64,000 nt of DNA from Ligula intestinalis (lineage: Eukaryota > Platyhelminthes > Cestoda > Diphyllobothriidea > Diphyllobothriidae), in assembly GCA_036362985.1 (NCBI GenBank), contig JAYGXS010000008.1, positions 6,777,253-6,841,252 on the forward strand, in the 5' to 3' direction. The notes beneath the pieces are model-generated. The model did not search any database and was not told the DNA's origin. It saw only the letters and a program-made list of their open reading frames with translations. The translations under genes and the position numbers were made by a program. Below are positions 56,901 through 64,000 of the stretch, in pieces. How positions within the stretch are numbered: position 1 is the stretch's first letter; each line of letters opens with the position of its first letter.

Positions 56901-59690
56901 AGCACCAACTGGCAGTGAATTGAAGTGAACATTTATCTGAGGAGGAAACACATTTGCATGGGGCAAAACACGCATCGTCGGAGTTTGTCCTTCCAAAAGG
57001 CCTAGAATTTCCTACGACCATGCACTGCGATGATTCATGCATTAACCAACATATCGAGTTGGATGGAATGTTCAAACACTTCAAAGAAAGTTAAGAGAGA
57101 AAAGAGCTTAGCAAGATGGACTGACTCCAAATGAATAATGACTTTTCTGCACATTTACATTTTAAGTTATTCTTAAATTTTCGAAAATGCCCATTGAGAA
57201 ATTTAGAAGATGAATTGGCGAAAATACGTTTTTTTTCGATAATCCTCATCAGGACTTTGCATATATATGGGAAGTCGGCATAGCCTGATGGCGGTCGCTT
57301 CTGCCGTAGCCAACAGGTGCTGTCCAGGAAATTTTGAATAGCTTGAAGGTACTTTGTAGATCACTCGGAAGGTGTTTGCTACTGCTTGACTAAGGAGGCG
57401 CCTGACTCAAGCTGTAGCAACCACCTTCCCTACAGCCAACGCCCATGTTCTGTTCTCAACTACTCCCATCCTATATGGAGAGATCAAGGGCAATCTGCCA
57501 GCCCAGACCACCTCTATTTGCATAGGAACAGGATGTATTGGTCGCACGAGCCGGCGTTTATCCGAAATAGTTCGAGAACACATTCCAGCATGGTTAGGAA
57601 AGGGCCAACTAAAGGGTGTAAACAATTCCATTCTAGCGTGGATGCCAAAGAGGCCTTTCGAGTTATCTACAAGGTTAATTCAACTTATTCAACATTTCTT
57701 GGACAGTGTCTATTGGCTACGGCAGAAGCGGCCGTCATCAGGCTACGCCGACCGGTCCTGTGCGCCCAAAAGAGCTTGATCGCGGCGCCGCAGCTACCAT
57801 TGGTAAAAGCTGCTTATCAACCAGCCAGCAGCTTATCACCTCGACCGACTTCCAGTCCCCTTTACCCTGACAATCGTACTATATTTCGTCTACCAACCCG
57901 CATAGTTTGTTTACTTAATTATCATATAAATGTAAAGGCCTGACGAGAATTTATCGAAAACAAACGTATGTTTGCCAATTGATCATCGAAATTTTAATCA
58001 TTGTTTGCATATTTTCTCTAGTCTGACGAAGATTTGAGGAACCAGTCTCGCATATTTACTGCAAAAATTTACCTTGTTGTGCCAAGGAATGCCTTTTCTT
58101 CAAATTAAATTTCGTAGCTCACTAGTTCATGTGCAAAAGAAGGCTGGAATCGCTTAATTTGCTTCCTTCGTTGACACTATTCAGCCGTATCCGCAGGTCA
58201 TGTGAGCGTGGACATGTTTGCCCCTGCCAGCTGTTTATCAAGCGGTTGACTCACTCCCTGTCCACCGCCGTACGGGACTTTCAGGCCTTTATGCTCATTG
58301 AAAAATATTAATCCGTTACTGTTAGTATTTCAGTCATATCAAACATAGTGTACTAACTCACGAGTATTGTCATTTCGTGTTCTGGTGCGGAGATTGTCCT
58401 GTTGTTTGAGTTAGTGGCTCTGTTTGCGGCAGTGTGCAAAAGAGGTGCATGCCGAAAATCCACATAAAAAATGTGTAAGTGCACCGTCTTTTGTTTAGGG
58501 GGGGGGGCGTACTGATATATCTTTGTAAATCAAACTATACCTACTGTTACAAAATAAGTAGACAATAATGCGTAAAACAACTGTCCTGGTGGTTGACTAA
58601 ACTTCAACCAAAGCTGACTCCAATCTGGTAAAAGTGGCGCTAGTATCAGATTTTTTGTTGTTCAAGAAGTCAAAATAGGCGAAAGAACGTTTTCGATTAA
58701 TTCATCATCAGGCGTTTACAACAATATAAAGGGGGTAGAGTTAGCAAAAGTTTAAGCAACCAATCAACGGTATTTAAGGAGAGAGGGGGGAATTGTTAAG
58801 AGATCAAAGGGGGGGGAGGGGGGAGGAGGGACGTGCCCCACAGTTACTTCATATCAACTGGTCGTCTCGTCGCTTCGCGGTGTCTTCACACCAGTTGTCA
58901 CTGCTCATCATCCCGTGGCATTCTAGAAGGTATGCGGATGGCTGTTGAGTTTGTTCTCGGCCACGGAAGCCGTAGGGCCACTACGAAGGCCTTCTGCGCA
59001 CATAAGATCGGGTTTGTGAGTCGTATGGCCACATCTTCTGCCGTCGCAAGTATCCGTTGACGCAGGAACTTGGAGTGTTTCGCTGGTTATTTATAAAAGA
59101 CTCGAAACGTTTGGTTTACGTTTACGCGTTGTTGTCATAACAGTTGTCTTAAGTACGCTTTAAGCCCCGGCATATGTATATCATCCCTGCTTTTTTTCCT
59201 TCCTTTAAGTTTTTTCGTCCAATTGATTGCTGATCGGACTCTCAAGGATGCCGAAATGGTCCAGGTAGATGTCAATGGACAGTTGCGAGGTGTCTCGAAA
59301 CCACTTGAAAATGACCTCACTGCTGTCATATCCATCAAGGATTCGGTTTCGGTAATTACCTCCGACAACTCGACGCATGCTGCCGTTCCCTCACTCCGCA
59401 ATGGGATCTCTACGACGACGCCTTGCAGGTTGGAGTCGAATTTCTCTTACAGCCCTGTGACGCCGGTAGATCTTAATGTTTATCCAGTCAGTGACTGTGT
59501 CGTTCTCCTTGACAATGACACTGATGACGCCGACGACCAGGAGGGGCGAGCTACGCAACCGGAGAAATCCGCAGATGTGCATTCCATGTCTTCCAATGGT
59601 TACAGTGGTCCAATCCTTTCCTTTGTCTTCCCAGATGAACAGTCAGGCGAACTTTCTTCTGAGGCGCTAGATTCCGCACCAAGGAAGTAA
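38784..59690 (+). CDS. PIAS: PIAS-family SUMO E3 ligase, copy B (7 exons, about 621 aa)
   Basis: Tandem paralogue of copy A. Exons 38784-38937, 41365-41773, 42322-42553, 44897-45247, 53493-53591, 56150-56289, 59210-59690; phases 1,2,0,0,0,2 as in A. No stop or frameshift interrupts the model, and the SP-RING half in exon 6 is identical at the amino-acid level to copy A. It is 21 kb long because of insertions in introns 1, 3, 4 and 5. It ends after one SIM module (CVVLLDND at about residue 559) at TAA 59688-59690, so it lacks about 200 C-terminal residues. Probably functional as a PINIT plus SP-RING protein with a short tail; expression not knowable from sequence. Confidence 0.8.
39683..39747 (+). 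pseudogene. Chimeric exon 2/exon 1 fragment in intron 1 of copy B
   Basis: After an intact acceptor (TTCACAG) come about 30 bp matching the start of exon 2, fused directly to about 35 bp matching the end of exon 1 with its GTGAGC donor and following intron. The 65-bp cassette has both splice sites, but inclusion would shift frame. It looks like the junction of a small internal tandem duplication. Confidence 0.7.
39850..40215 (+). repeat. Dispersed repeat, family R4, copy 1
   Basis: Aligns in the same orientation with 54135-54485: ACCAATCAGAT, TAGCGACACG, TTGGCTTGT, ATTGATTGCCAG, GGATCGATAGC. Found only in copy B introns (1 and 5). Type unknown. Confidence 0.6.
40310..41200 (-). mobile_element. 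Ty3/Gypsy remnant in intron 1 of copy B
   Basis: Minus strand about 40910-41000 translates to [17 protein letters not shown] then EAVSVDRL, a Gypsy integrase C-terminus. An open frame of 117 codons (40555-40908) starts [17 protein letters not shown]. One stop separates the pieces. Homologous to 2930-3900, so inherited from before the duplication. Confidence 0.6.
41365..41773 (+). CDS. PIAS: PIAS copy B, exon 2
   Basis: Acceptor TTGCAG|GT and donor GG|GTGCGC. Encodes the same PINIT start as copy A ([20 protein letters not shown]) and is two codons shorter near the exon start. Confidence 0.83.
42322..42553 (+). CDS. PIAS: PIAS copy B, exon 3
   Basis: Acceptor CTTAAG|CCCC; phase and length as in A. 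Encodes [12 protein letters not shown]...FAIDITDK. Only three replacements relative to A, all near its start. Confidence 0.84.
43420..43971. mobile_element. Foldback element in intron 3 of copy B
   Basis: Arms 43420-43620 and 43768-43971 are roughly 95% identical reverse complements by eye, with a spacer of about 147 bp. Copy A has no counterpart: flanking intron sequence is shared, so this is a B-specific insertion. The plus and minus arms generate mirror ORFs that are not genes. Confidence 0.8.
44897..45247 (+). CDS. PIAS: PIAS copy B, exon 4
   Basis: Same phase (0-0) and same 351-bp length as copy A, between TCGTAG|ATT and TTG|GTGAGT. The leucine-rich segment is conserved. The variable linker differs at several residues but never breaks frame. 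Confidence 0.75.
45827..45954. repeat. Perfect palindrome, 62-bp arms, 4-bp loop
   Basis: Arms 45827-45888 and 45893-45954 are exact reverse complements around ATCG. Its outer arm resembles the end of the Penelope-like element at 57185-57230 (GAAAATxCCCAT...AATTGGCGAxxATACGT). A further direct copy of 29 bp of the arm lies at 46081-46109. Sits in intron 4 of copy B. Confidence 0.9.
46117..46130. repeat. Left target-site duplication of the 7.1 kb LINE
   Basis: ATTTATTCCAAATA, identical to 53199-53212. The two copies bracket the whole minus-strand LINE. Confidence 0.8.
48256..48960 (-). pseudogene. LINE C-terminal C2H2 zinc-finger region
   Basis: Contains [21 protein letters not shown] (a full C2H2 finger), [19 protein letters not shown] (one cysteine pair member lost) and, split across two frames, TCPRV...[12 protein letters not shown]. 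The RIGLxGHLR core repeats three times. Between fingers 1 and 2 is a Pro/Ser/Thr-rich linker. Likely nucleic-acid binding in the intact element. Confidence 0.75.
48657..49484 (-). pseudogene. LINE RT thumb/C-terminal domain
   Basis: Starts [12 protein letters not shown] and carries [28 protein letters not shown] and [10 protein letters not shown], the standard post-RT segment of these LINEs. Continuous with the fragment at 49488-49787 apart from a TAG at 49488-49490. Confidence 0.85.
49488..49787 (-). pseudogene. LINE RT catalytic segment
   Basis: Carries [13 protein letters not shown] (FADD catalytic box) and [15 protein letters not shown] frameshift near 49710 separates it from the main RT frame upstream. 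Ends at an in-frame TAG. Confidence 0.85.
49684..51348 (-). pseudogene. LINE RT N-terminal and palm region
   Basis: 554 codons. Motifs: [54 protein letters not shown]. Starts inside the end of the endonuclease ([24 protein letters not shown]). Joined to the endonuclease by a frameshift near 51340. Confidence 0.88.
51330..52103 (-). pseudogene. LINE APE endonuclease
   Basis: Has [20 protein letters not shown] (catalytic E), VSVYAPP and [12 protein letters not shown] (catalytic D/N kept). The SDH-type C-terminal motif is in the next frame (TDHRLI). Upstream codons lack a clear ORF1. Confidence 0.85.
53199..53212. repeat. Right target-site duplication of the 7.1 kb LINE
   Basis: ATTTATTCCAAATA, exact match to 46117-46130. 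Directly after it, sequence aligned with copy A intron 4 (from about 9470) resumes. Confidence 0.8.
53493..53591 (+). CDS. PIAS: PIAS copy B, exon 5
   Basis: 33 codons between CGTAG|GCA and [26 protein letters not shown] unchanged. The segment before it differs from A ([10 protein letters not shown] against AMVRNKLTSQ). Confidence 0.88.
53592..53693 (+). promoter_or_regulatory. Hyper-conserved intronic block, copy B
   Basis: Counterpart of 9881-9982 with two mismatches in 102 bp. Confidence 0.5.
54135..54485 (+). repeat. Dispersed repeat, family R4, copy 2
   Basis: See 39850-40215 for shared blocks; located in intron 5 of copy B. Confidence 0.6.
54935..55130 (+). repeat. Dispersed repeat, family R3, copy 2
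   Basis: Matches 24895-25085, including CCATCGCGCTGGGTC and GAAGATTGTC. Confidence 0.55.
55150..55760 (-). repeat. Dispersed repeat, family R1, minus copy
   Basis: Reverse-complement relative of 14210-14740. An 81-codon minus frame (55094-55339) is within it and not obviously coding. Confidence 0.55.
56150..56289 (+). CDS. PIAS: PIAS copy B, exon 6 (SP-RING core)
   Basis: Identical protein to copy A exon 6: [33 protein letters not shown]. Acceptor TCTGCAG|ATC, donor GA|GTAAGT. Confidence 0.92.
57217..57255 (-). ncRNA. Hammerhead-like core at left Penelope end
   Basis: Minus strand reads CTGATGA, a short stem (GAT/ATC), GAAA, then AAAA-loop-TTTT and C before GCC. Both conserved core boxes (CUGANGA and GAAA) are present, but stem I pairing (GTC against GCC) is poor. 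Confidence 0.4.
57936..57975 (+). ncRNA. Hammerhead-like core at right Penelope end
   Basis: GGC, CTGACGA, a short stem, GAAA, CAAAC-GTAT-GTTTG hairpin, GCC: stem I GGC/GCC pairs, and both core boxes are intact. The base expected at the cleavage site is G, so self-cleavage is unlikely without revision of the fold. Confidence 0.4.
58678..58714 (-). ncRNA. Third hammerhead-like core (Penelope-related end)
   Basis: Minus strand CTGATGA ... ATCGAAAACG ... TTTCGCC. Same layout as the 57.2 kb motif with weak stem II. Suggests another Penelope end upstream of exon 7 of copy B. Confidence 0.35.
58800..58832 (+). other. G-rich tract
   Basis: Runs of 8, 6, 2 and 3 G separated by single A (GGGGGGGGAGGGGGG then AGGAGGG). 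Could form a quadruplex; also a sequencing-error hotspot. A second G8-9 run lies near 58500. Confidence 0.5.
59210..59690 (+). CDS. PIAS: PIAS copy B, exon 7 (truncated tail)
   Basis: Acceptor TTTAAG|TTT. Encodes [25 protein letters not shown], one SIM module with DCVVLLDND, then stops at TAA shortly after LDSAPRK. The tryptophan of the NGQW segment is leucine here. A GTAAGT donor-like site overlaps the stop. Downstream sequence diverges from copy A within 100 bp. Confidence 0.75.
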
Positions 59691-59769
59691 GTTACTGTTT
59701 CCTATCCTCCAATCTGGTTTGCGTCTCTATTGGCACGTCTTTGCTTGCGTACAAATCTAGTCGTCGTTG

Positions 59770-59945
59770 CTAGAGGTATGTAGCTGACGCCCAATATTGT
59801 TTTGTCCGGCTACTCTGTTCAAGGCCAGCTGCCTCAAGGTCATCCACTATCTCAATGAGCGCTTTCAGACGGGCTGACCTGCAAACACTTGACCGACTTC
59901 CACACACACGTGTGTCCAGGCATTCGCGCTGCCCAAGCGCCGCTT
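59770..59945 (-). repeat. Dispersed repeat, family R2, minus copy
   Basis: Reverse complement of the 22385 and 24230 copies (CAGCTGCCTCAAGG on the plus strand). Lies between the truncated exon 7 and the LINE. Confidence 0.6.
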
Positions 59946-60414
59946 GAACATGTCGCTTTCCCTCACTCTCAGCCGACACAGCCCGCGTCATTAGACATGA
60001 AACTCCCTTGGGGTAATGTCACACGCACCAATTTGAGAAAACCTGGATCTGCTCCGCAATCCTACTTAAGCAGCTACCACCACTGTATCATGCCCTCTCA
60101 TGCCTGGCTGGACGCAGTCAGCACGGGCTCTGGCTTCGCCAGTAAACACTGCCGTTTGAGACAGCAACTAGGTGTCATATACACAATGAATCGCCCGCAC
60201 AGGCGCTTTCTGCCTTTTACCTACTACTGGAAATTTGGCCTGAAGATTGTAGTGATCCGAGTACAACCCCTGCTTAGGCGCCACAGGTCCATTTAGTACA
60301 GGTAGTTTCAGCCGGTTTGTTCAGCAGTGACCACGGGATTGGGCAGTTTTCACTCCACTGTTTTGCCGTCAATGAAACCGAATGCTTCTTACTTACTTGT
60401 ACTTGTAACGGTAT

Positions 60415-60909
60415 TCACCTCGGGCGGGTTGAGCCGGCATCAGTTTTGACGTTGACTGCATCATAAATCACAGCTGTCCAGGCGCGTCGATCTTGCGCCT
60501 GTTCACACGAGAGCACCATCCATTCACGGTTCCACTGGCGTAGGCCGTAGACGCATGGGCCGGAAACTGACGACAGATCCTGCTTGATCGTTGCTGTCCA
60601 AGTTTTCAGCTGCCCGCCGCGACGTTTTTGCCAGGTGGGGGGAGGCGTCGCCACAAGCAGGTCACGAATCAGCTCACCATCATCACGCCGGGACGCATGC
60701 CCGAACCACCGAAGTCGTCTCTGAAGCAGGAGTGGAGGGAGAGCGTCCAAGTGACAGCGTCGGTGAAGATCGGAGCAGCGAATTCGGTCGACGCGTCGGT
60801 GACGAAGGATGCGGCGTAGGCAGTCATTGTCAAACACCTCAAGGCGCCTCATGTCCTCAACACGCATAGGCCATGTCTCTCCGCCATAGAGCAGGATAGA
60901 TCGAACCAC
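60415..60909 (-). pseudogene. RTE-like LINE C-terminal domain
   Basis: Carries RSILLYGGETWPMR, LRRILRHRRVDRIR and LRWFGHASRR. Separated from RT by two in-frame stops between about 60940 and 60981. Confidence 0.8.
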
Positions 60910-60978
60910 TGCTTGGTAAACACGGGACTTTGTGCGTAGTGATATTTCCCTTCTATTCTATAGAGGAGCGCACAGTCG

Positions 60979-62061
60979 TTAGAAGGCAGATCGGGCACGG
61001 TTGACGCGTGATACAACCTCGTCGACACCTTGACCCGTTTCCGTGACCAAAGAGCCTAAGTATCTAAACGAGTCGACCTTTTCGAGAGGAGCGCCGTCGA
61101 GAACAATAGGAGTGACAGATGTAGGGGGCACACAGGAGAGCATGACTTGGGTCTTAGTCGCGGTTAGGCGTAATCCGATGGATCGGGCACGCTCATTTAC
61201 CTTGTCCAACGCCTGCTGAACTGCATTACAGTTGTCGCCAAAGAGGACGACGTCATCAGCATACGCCAAGTCGGTCACCCATTTCGAGCGATCAAACTGC
61301 ACTCCCGGGAAGTCATCCAGTGCTTTGGTCATGATCCAGTCCACCGCATAGTTGAACAGGGTTGGTAAAAGGGCACAGCTTTGGCGGACGCCCGTCCTGA
61401 CGCTGAAGGCTTCCGTGTCACCGTTCTGCGTCCTCACCCGTGTGGAAGTGCCACGATAGTATGCCTGCATGAGATTGAGAAGCTTAGGTGGTAGGCCGTC
61501 CGTCCTCATTATGTTCCACAGCGAACTGTGATCAACAGAGTCAAATGCGGCAGCAAAGTCGATGAAGCATAGAACAGTGGGTTGTTGGTGACCCCATCTC
61601 AGTTCCAGTACACGGCGGAGATTGAAGATCTGTTCGGTGCAGCCACGACCTGGTCGAAATCCACTCTGGTTTGGGCGGGTGCGCTGGTCTCTCGCAGTTT
61701 GGAAACGTTTGAGAAGAAGAGACGTGAATGTTTTCGCCGCTACATCGATAAGGCTAATGCCTCTGTAATTTCTGCATGCTCGTCTGTCGCCTTTTTTAAA
61801 CAAGAGGAGGATCACTGCTTTTCTCCAGTCAGAGGGCACAACTTCGCTGTCCCATATCTTGGCAAATATTTGTTGTAGCCAGGGCCCAATAACCTCGGGT
61901 GCACATTTAAAGAGCTCCGGCGGGAGGTCATCCTCACCAGGTGCCTTGTTGTTGCGTAGCCTCAAGAGAATGGAGACAACTTCCTCTACACTGGGTGGCT
62001 CTGTGTTGCACTCATACAGATGGTGGGGATCGTCCGCATTGGGCGACAGGTCAGACATCAC
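60979..62061 (-). pseudogene. RTE-like reverse transcriptase domain
   Basis: 360 codons: NNKAPGEDDLPPELFK, CRNYRGISLIDVAAKTF, CFIDFAAAFDSVDHSSLW, TGVRQSCALLPTLFNYAVDW, LAYADDVVLFG (catalytic YADD intact), FRYLGSLVTETG. The usual G in VRQGC is S here. Confidence 0.9.
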
Positions 62062-62403
62062 AGGGGGATCATGGTTAAGGTGGTCACAGAAATGCTCGCG
62101 CCATCTCTCTAACCGGTCATCGATCTTAGTGATTACAGCACCGTTGCGATCCAGTAAAGTCTCGGTGGTGTTCCCCGAACCTCTGCTGGCCTGCTTTAAG
62201 AGTTGGTAGAGCTTGTGGGTGTCACCTCTGGTAGCTGCTCGCTCCGTTTCCGTGGCACAGTCGCTCCAGTAGGCGTTCCTATCGGCTCGGATGGCCCTTG
62301 TCGTTTGGCGCCGCAGCTCTCTGTAAGTGGGAGAGCCAGTGAGTCTGGCTCGGCCGGCCTCCTCAGCTAACTCAAGCGTGGGTCTAGTGATCCAGTCGCG
62401 ATG

Positions 62404-62925
62404 TCACCGTCGGGTTTTGCCCAGATGGGTGTATGCCAGCTCTGACATCGCGGCCTTCAGGGACTGCCACGCGGGCTCTGGGTCCGCTCGGGCGTCAGGG
62501 TACAGGCCGTCGAAACGGTTCTGGAGTGCTAAGTGGAAGGCATCGCCAGCAGAGGACTTCAGCTTTGCAACATCGATCCGCTGTGGTCGGGAGGGTCTGT
62601 GAATAGCTCTCAGACGCAAGCGAAGGGTTGCCCGCTGTAGGACATGGTCCGATGCATGAGCGTTTCCTGTATCAGCACCGCGGTAGGCTCGACAATCCAA
62701 GACCGAGCTGGCCCAGCGTGGTCGGACAAGGATGTGATCTATTTGGGCCCGGGTATGCCCGTCATTTGAGTACCAAGTGACAAGGTGGTGGCGCGGATGA
62801 TGAAAACGGGTGCTTGACACAACGAGGCGGTTAGACGATGCGAAGTTTACAAGGCGCTCACCGTTGGCACACTGCGCTCCGACAGCAAATTTGCCTAGCA
62901 CATGATGGGTTCCAGCGTCACACAC
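62404..62925 (-). pseudogene. RTE-like LINE endonuclease C-terminus and linker
   Basis: Starts CDAGTHHVLG, with RAQIDHILVRPRW and NAHASDHVLQRATLRLRL (SDH motif). Ends at TGA 62404-62406, after which the same frame appears to continue into the RT, so this is a nonsense change. Confidence 0.8.
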
Positions 62926-63518
62926 ACCTGGTCGGGCGTTCCAATGACGAGTAGATCACTTCTTGCGATGCGGTCAACTGTTCGCTGGAGGTCACCGTAG
63001 AAGTCATCTTTTATGCTGCCATCAGCAGCCAGAGTAGGCGCATATACCGAGATGATGGAAACGTTGACTGGGGCACTTTTAAAACGGACCCAAGCGATCC
63101 GCGGTGAGACAGCCTCCCAATCTAGCAGACTCGAGTGAAATTCATGGGCCAAAGCTATGGCGACACCATACAGTCCAGAGTTGTCGGACACACCACTGTG
63201 GTAGAGATGGTACGCAGAGTCAGTTCTTGGTACTTGCAGCAGTTTGTGGCCAGTGCCAGGTAGGCGGACCTCAGAGAGACACGCCACACCAACACGGTAT
63301 TCAGAAAGGGATTTGGCTGTTACCAGTTGGGCGCCGTCATCCCTCAGAGTTTGAACATTCCAGCCTGCAATTCGCAATCCGGCATCAGCTCGCAGTTTTA
63401 ACACCCGTCCCGCGATGCCAAGAGGATGGGGTGCGTCGGTTCCCGCGGACGCCGTAGCAGAGATCGTATGTTGCGTATAGTTGTGATTCGTGAAAGTGTA
63501 GAAAGTCAAGAAAGTCAA
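62895..63518 (-). pseudogene. RTE-like LINE endonuclease N-terminus
   Basis: Carries RIAGWNVQTLRD, RVGVACLSEVRLPG (E motif), SVYAPT and DLLVIG. Directly after VIG the frame jumps by what looks like a 7-bp loss between GG repeats, removing the expected GD-W/F-N residues that include a catalytic aspartate. Confidence 0.82.
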
Positions 63519-63689
63519 TTCCGTGTTTCGTGGAGAAAAGGGGATTGGCGCTAGGTCCCCGGTCTTGCTCCCCTACCAGAGCCCCGTTAGCCAAGCAAAA
63601 GCAAGTTTCCGGTGCGCACCAGCGTGGAGGTGGGGTTGGATTTTACCACTTCAGTGATTGTATCCTTCGCCCTGGTGACACTAACAAGA

Positions 63690-63960
63690 ACGTTTAGCAA
63701 GGTAGTCCATCTCAGGCCATCCAATGGTTGCCGCGGTCAGTCTCTTCCTGCTGCAGTCAGCGACGAATAGTCTGGAAGGCGTACTTCTGTGACCAACTTG
63801 CTTAGTGACCAAGTAGTTTTGCGTTTCCACTGCCGAGTCTTTGTGAAAACGGTAGGTTACGTGAGGTGCCTAAGTCACCGCAAGTCCCCGGATTGTGTAA
63901 TACGTGAGTGGTAGTAATGGGTCCTTTAAGGGTTGATCATCACGGCGAGCAGTGGAAGGA
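63690..63960 (+). pseudogene. Orphaned exon 7 tail and 3' UTR of PIAS copy B
   Basis: Aligns with copy A 11970-12240 (CATCCAATGG, CAGTC-CTTCCTGCTGC, ACCGCAAGTCCC, GATCATCACGGCGAGC). A CAG codon of copy A is TAG here, and about 35 bp around the copy A stop are missing. It is cut off from exon 7 by the LINE. Confidence 0.75.
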
Positions 63961-64000
63961 GTGTGTTTCCTGTCTCTTGACTCCCTTGACTCTGTACGCG

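Larger units (their letters stand above)
57180..58010 (+). mobile_element. Penelope-like retroelement remnant
   Basis: Plus-strand frames between 57380 and 57900 encode a GIY-YIG-type segment ([37 protein letters not shown]) and, after a frameshift, [13 protein letters not shown]...[21 protein letters not shown], the usual C-terminal order in flatworm Penelope elements. The RT is missing. Related inverted ends (AATTGGCGAAAATACGT near 57213 and ACGTATGTTTGCCAATT near 57965) flank it, each with a hammerhead-like core. Confidence 0.65.
60415..63600 (-). mobile_element. RTE-like LINE separating exon 7 of PIAS B from its old tail
   Basis: Minus-strand order: APE endonuclease (63518-62895), linker (62925-62404, continuing to 62062), RT (62061-60979), C-terminal domain (60909-60415). 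Resembles RTE-clade elements (such as schistosome SR2) in RT motifs. At least four lesions. Exact ends not seen; no target-site duplication found by eye. Confidence 0.82.

Noticed and set aside
33000..64000. Duplicated block as an uncollapsed allele (haplotig)
   Set aside because: Introns are strongly diverged, insertions differ throughout and exon 7 structures differ, which is too much for alleles; still, read depth would settle it.
1..64000. tRNA, rRNA or CRISPR array
   Set aside because: I saw no cloverleaf-consistent boxes, rRNA core sequence or regularly spaced direct repeats; a covariance scan would be needed to be certain about tRNAs.

Overview
The window is eukaryotic. It shows spliced genes with phase-conserved introns, AT-rich non-coding DNA, and a dense load of flatworm-type mobile elements: APE-type LINEs of several clades, a Penelope-like element with hammerhead-like motifs, a Ty3/Gypsy remnant, a Helitron, a Merlin-like sequence and MITEs. 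My inference, from protein motifs and element types and not from any search, is a parasitic flatworm, most likely a cestode.

The backbone is an old tandem duplication of a PIAS-type SUMO E3 ligase gene. Copy A has seven exons between 2624 and 12065. Copy B has the same seven exons between 38784 and 59690. Both are on the plus strand. I assembled the exons by hand from reading-frame phase and shared splice sites. Exons 1, 3, 4, 5 and 6 have identical lengths in the two copies (154, 232, 351, 99 and 140 bp), every junction keeps frame, and no stop interrupts either model (about 820 aa for A, 621 aa for B). The order is a short acidic N-terminus, a PINIT domain (exons 2-4), an SP-RING/MIZ finger split across exons 5 and 6, and a C-terminal SUMO-interacting-motif (SIM) tail in exon 7. 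Copy A carries three repeats of the tail module and copy B one. In B a 3.2 kb RTE-like LINE and a dispersed repeat separate the tail from an orphaned remnant near 63.7 kb. A conserved but unidentified minus-strand coding region lies upstream of each copy (about 0.3-1.1 kb and 33.3-34.5 kb), so the duplicated block may have held a divergent gene pair.

Layout: 1-2.6 kb, upstream region of copy A. 2.6-12.1 kb, PIAS A, with a Gypsy relic in intron 1 and an A-only AT-rich element in intron 2. 13.0-13.4 kb, LINE 3' end. 14.1-15.5 kb, candidate two-exon gene derived from a Merlin-like transposase. 16.0-19.0 kb, CR1/Jockey-like LINE. 19.1-24.5 kb, repeats and an inverted repeat around a 400-N gap. 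25.1-31.0 kb, second copy of that LINE, split by a decayed 3.9 kb Helitron. 32.1-32.5 kb, MITE. 32.64 kb, 10-N gap. 33-64 kb, duplicated block with PIAS B, whose introns hold a CR1-like LINE, foldback elements, a perfect 62-bp-arm palindrome, a 7.1 kb LINE with a 14-bp target-site duplication, a Penelope remnant, and finally the RTE-like LINE.

Only the two PIAS copies and possibly the Merlin-derived gene look like functional protein-coding genes. Most other long reading frames are transposon pieces or their antisense shadows. I saw no rRNA, tRNA or CRISPR array, but I could not run a structural search.
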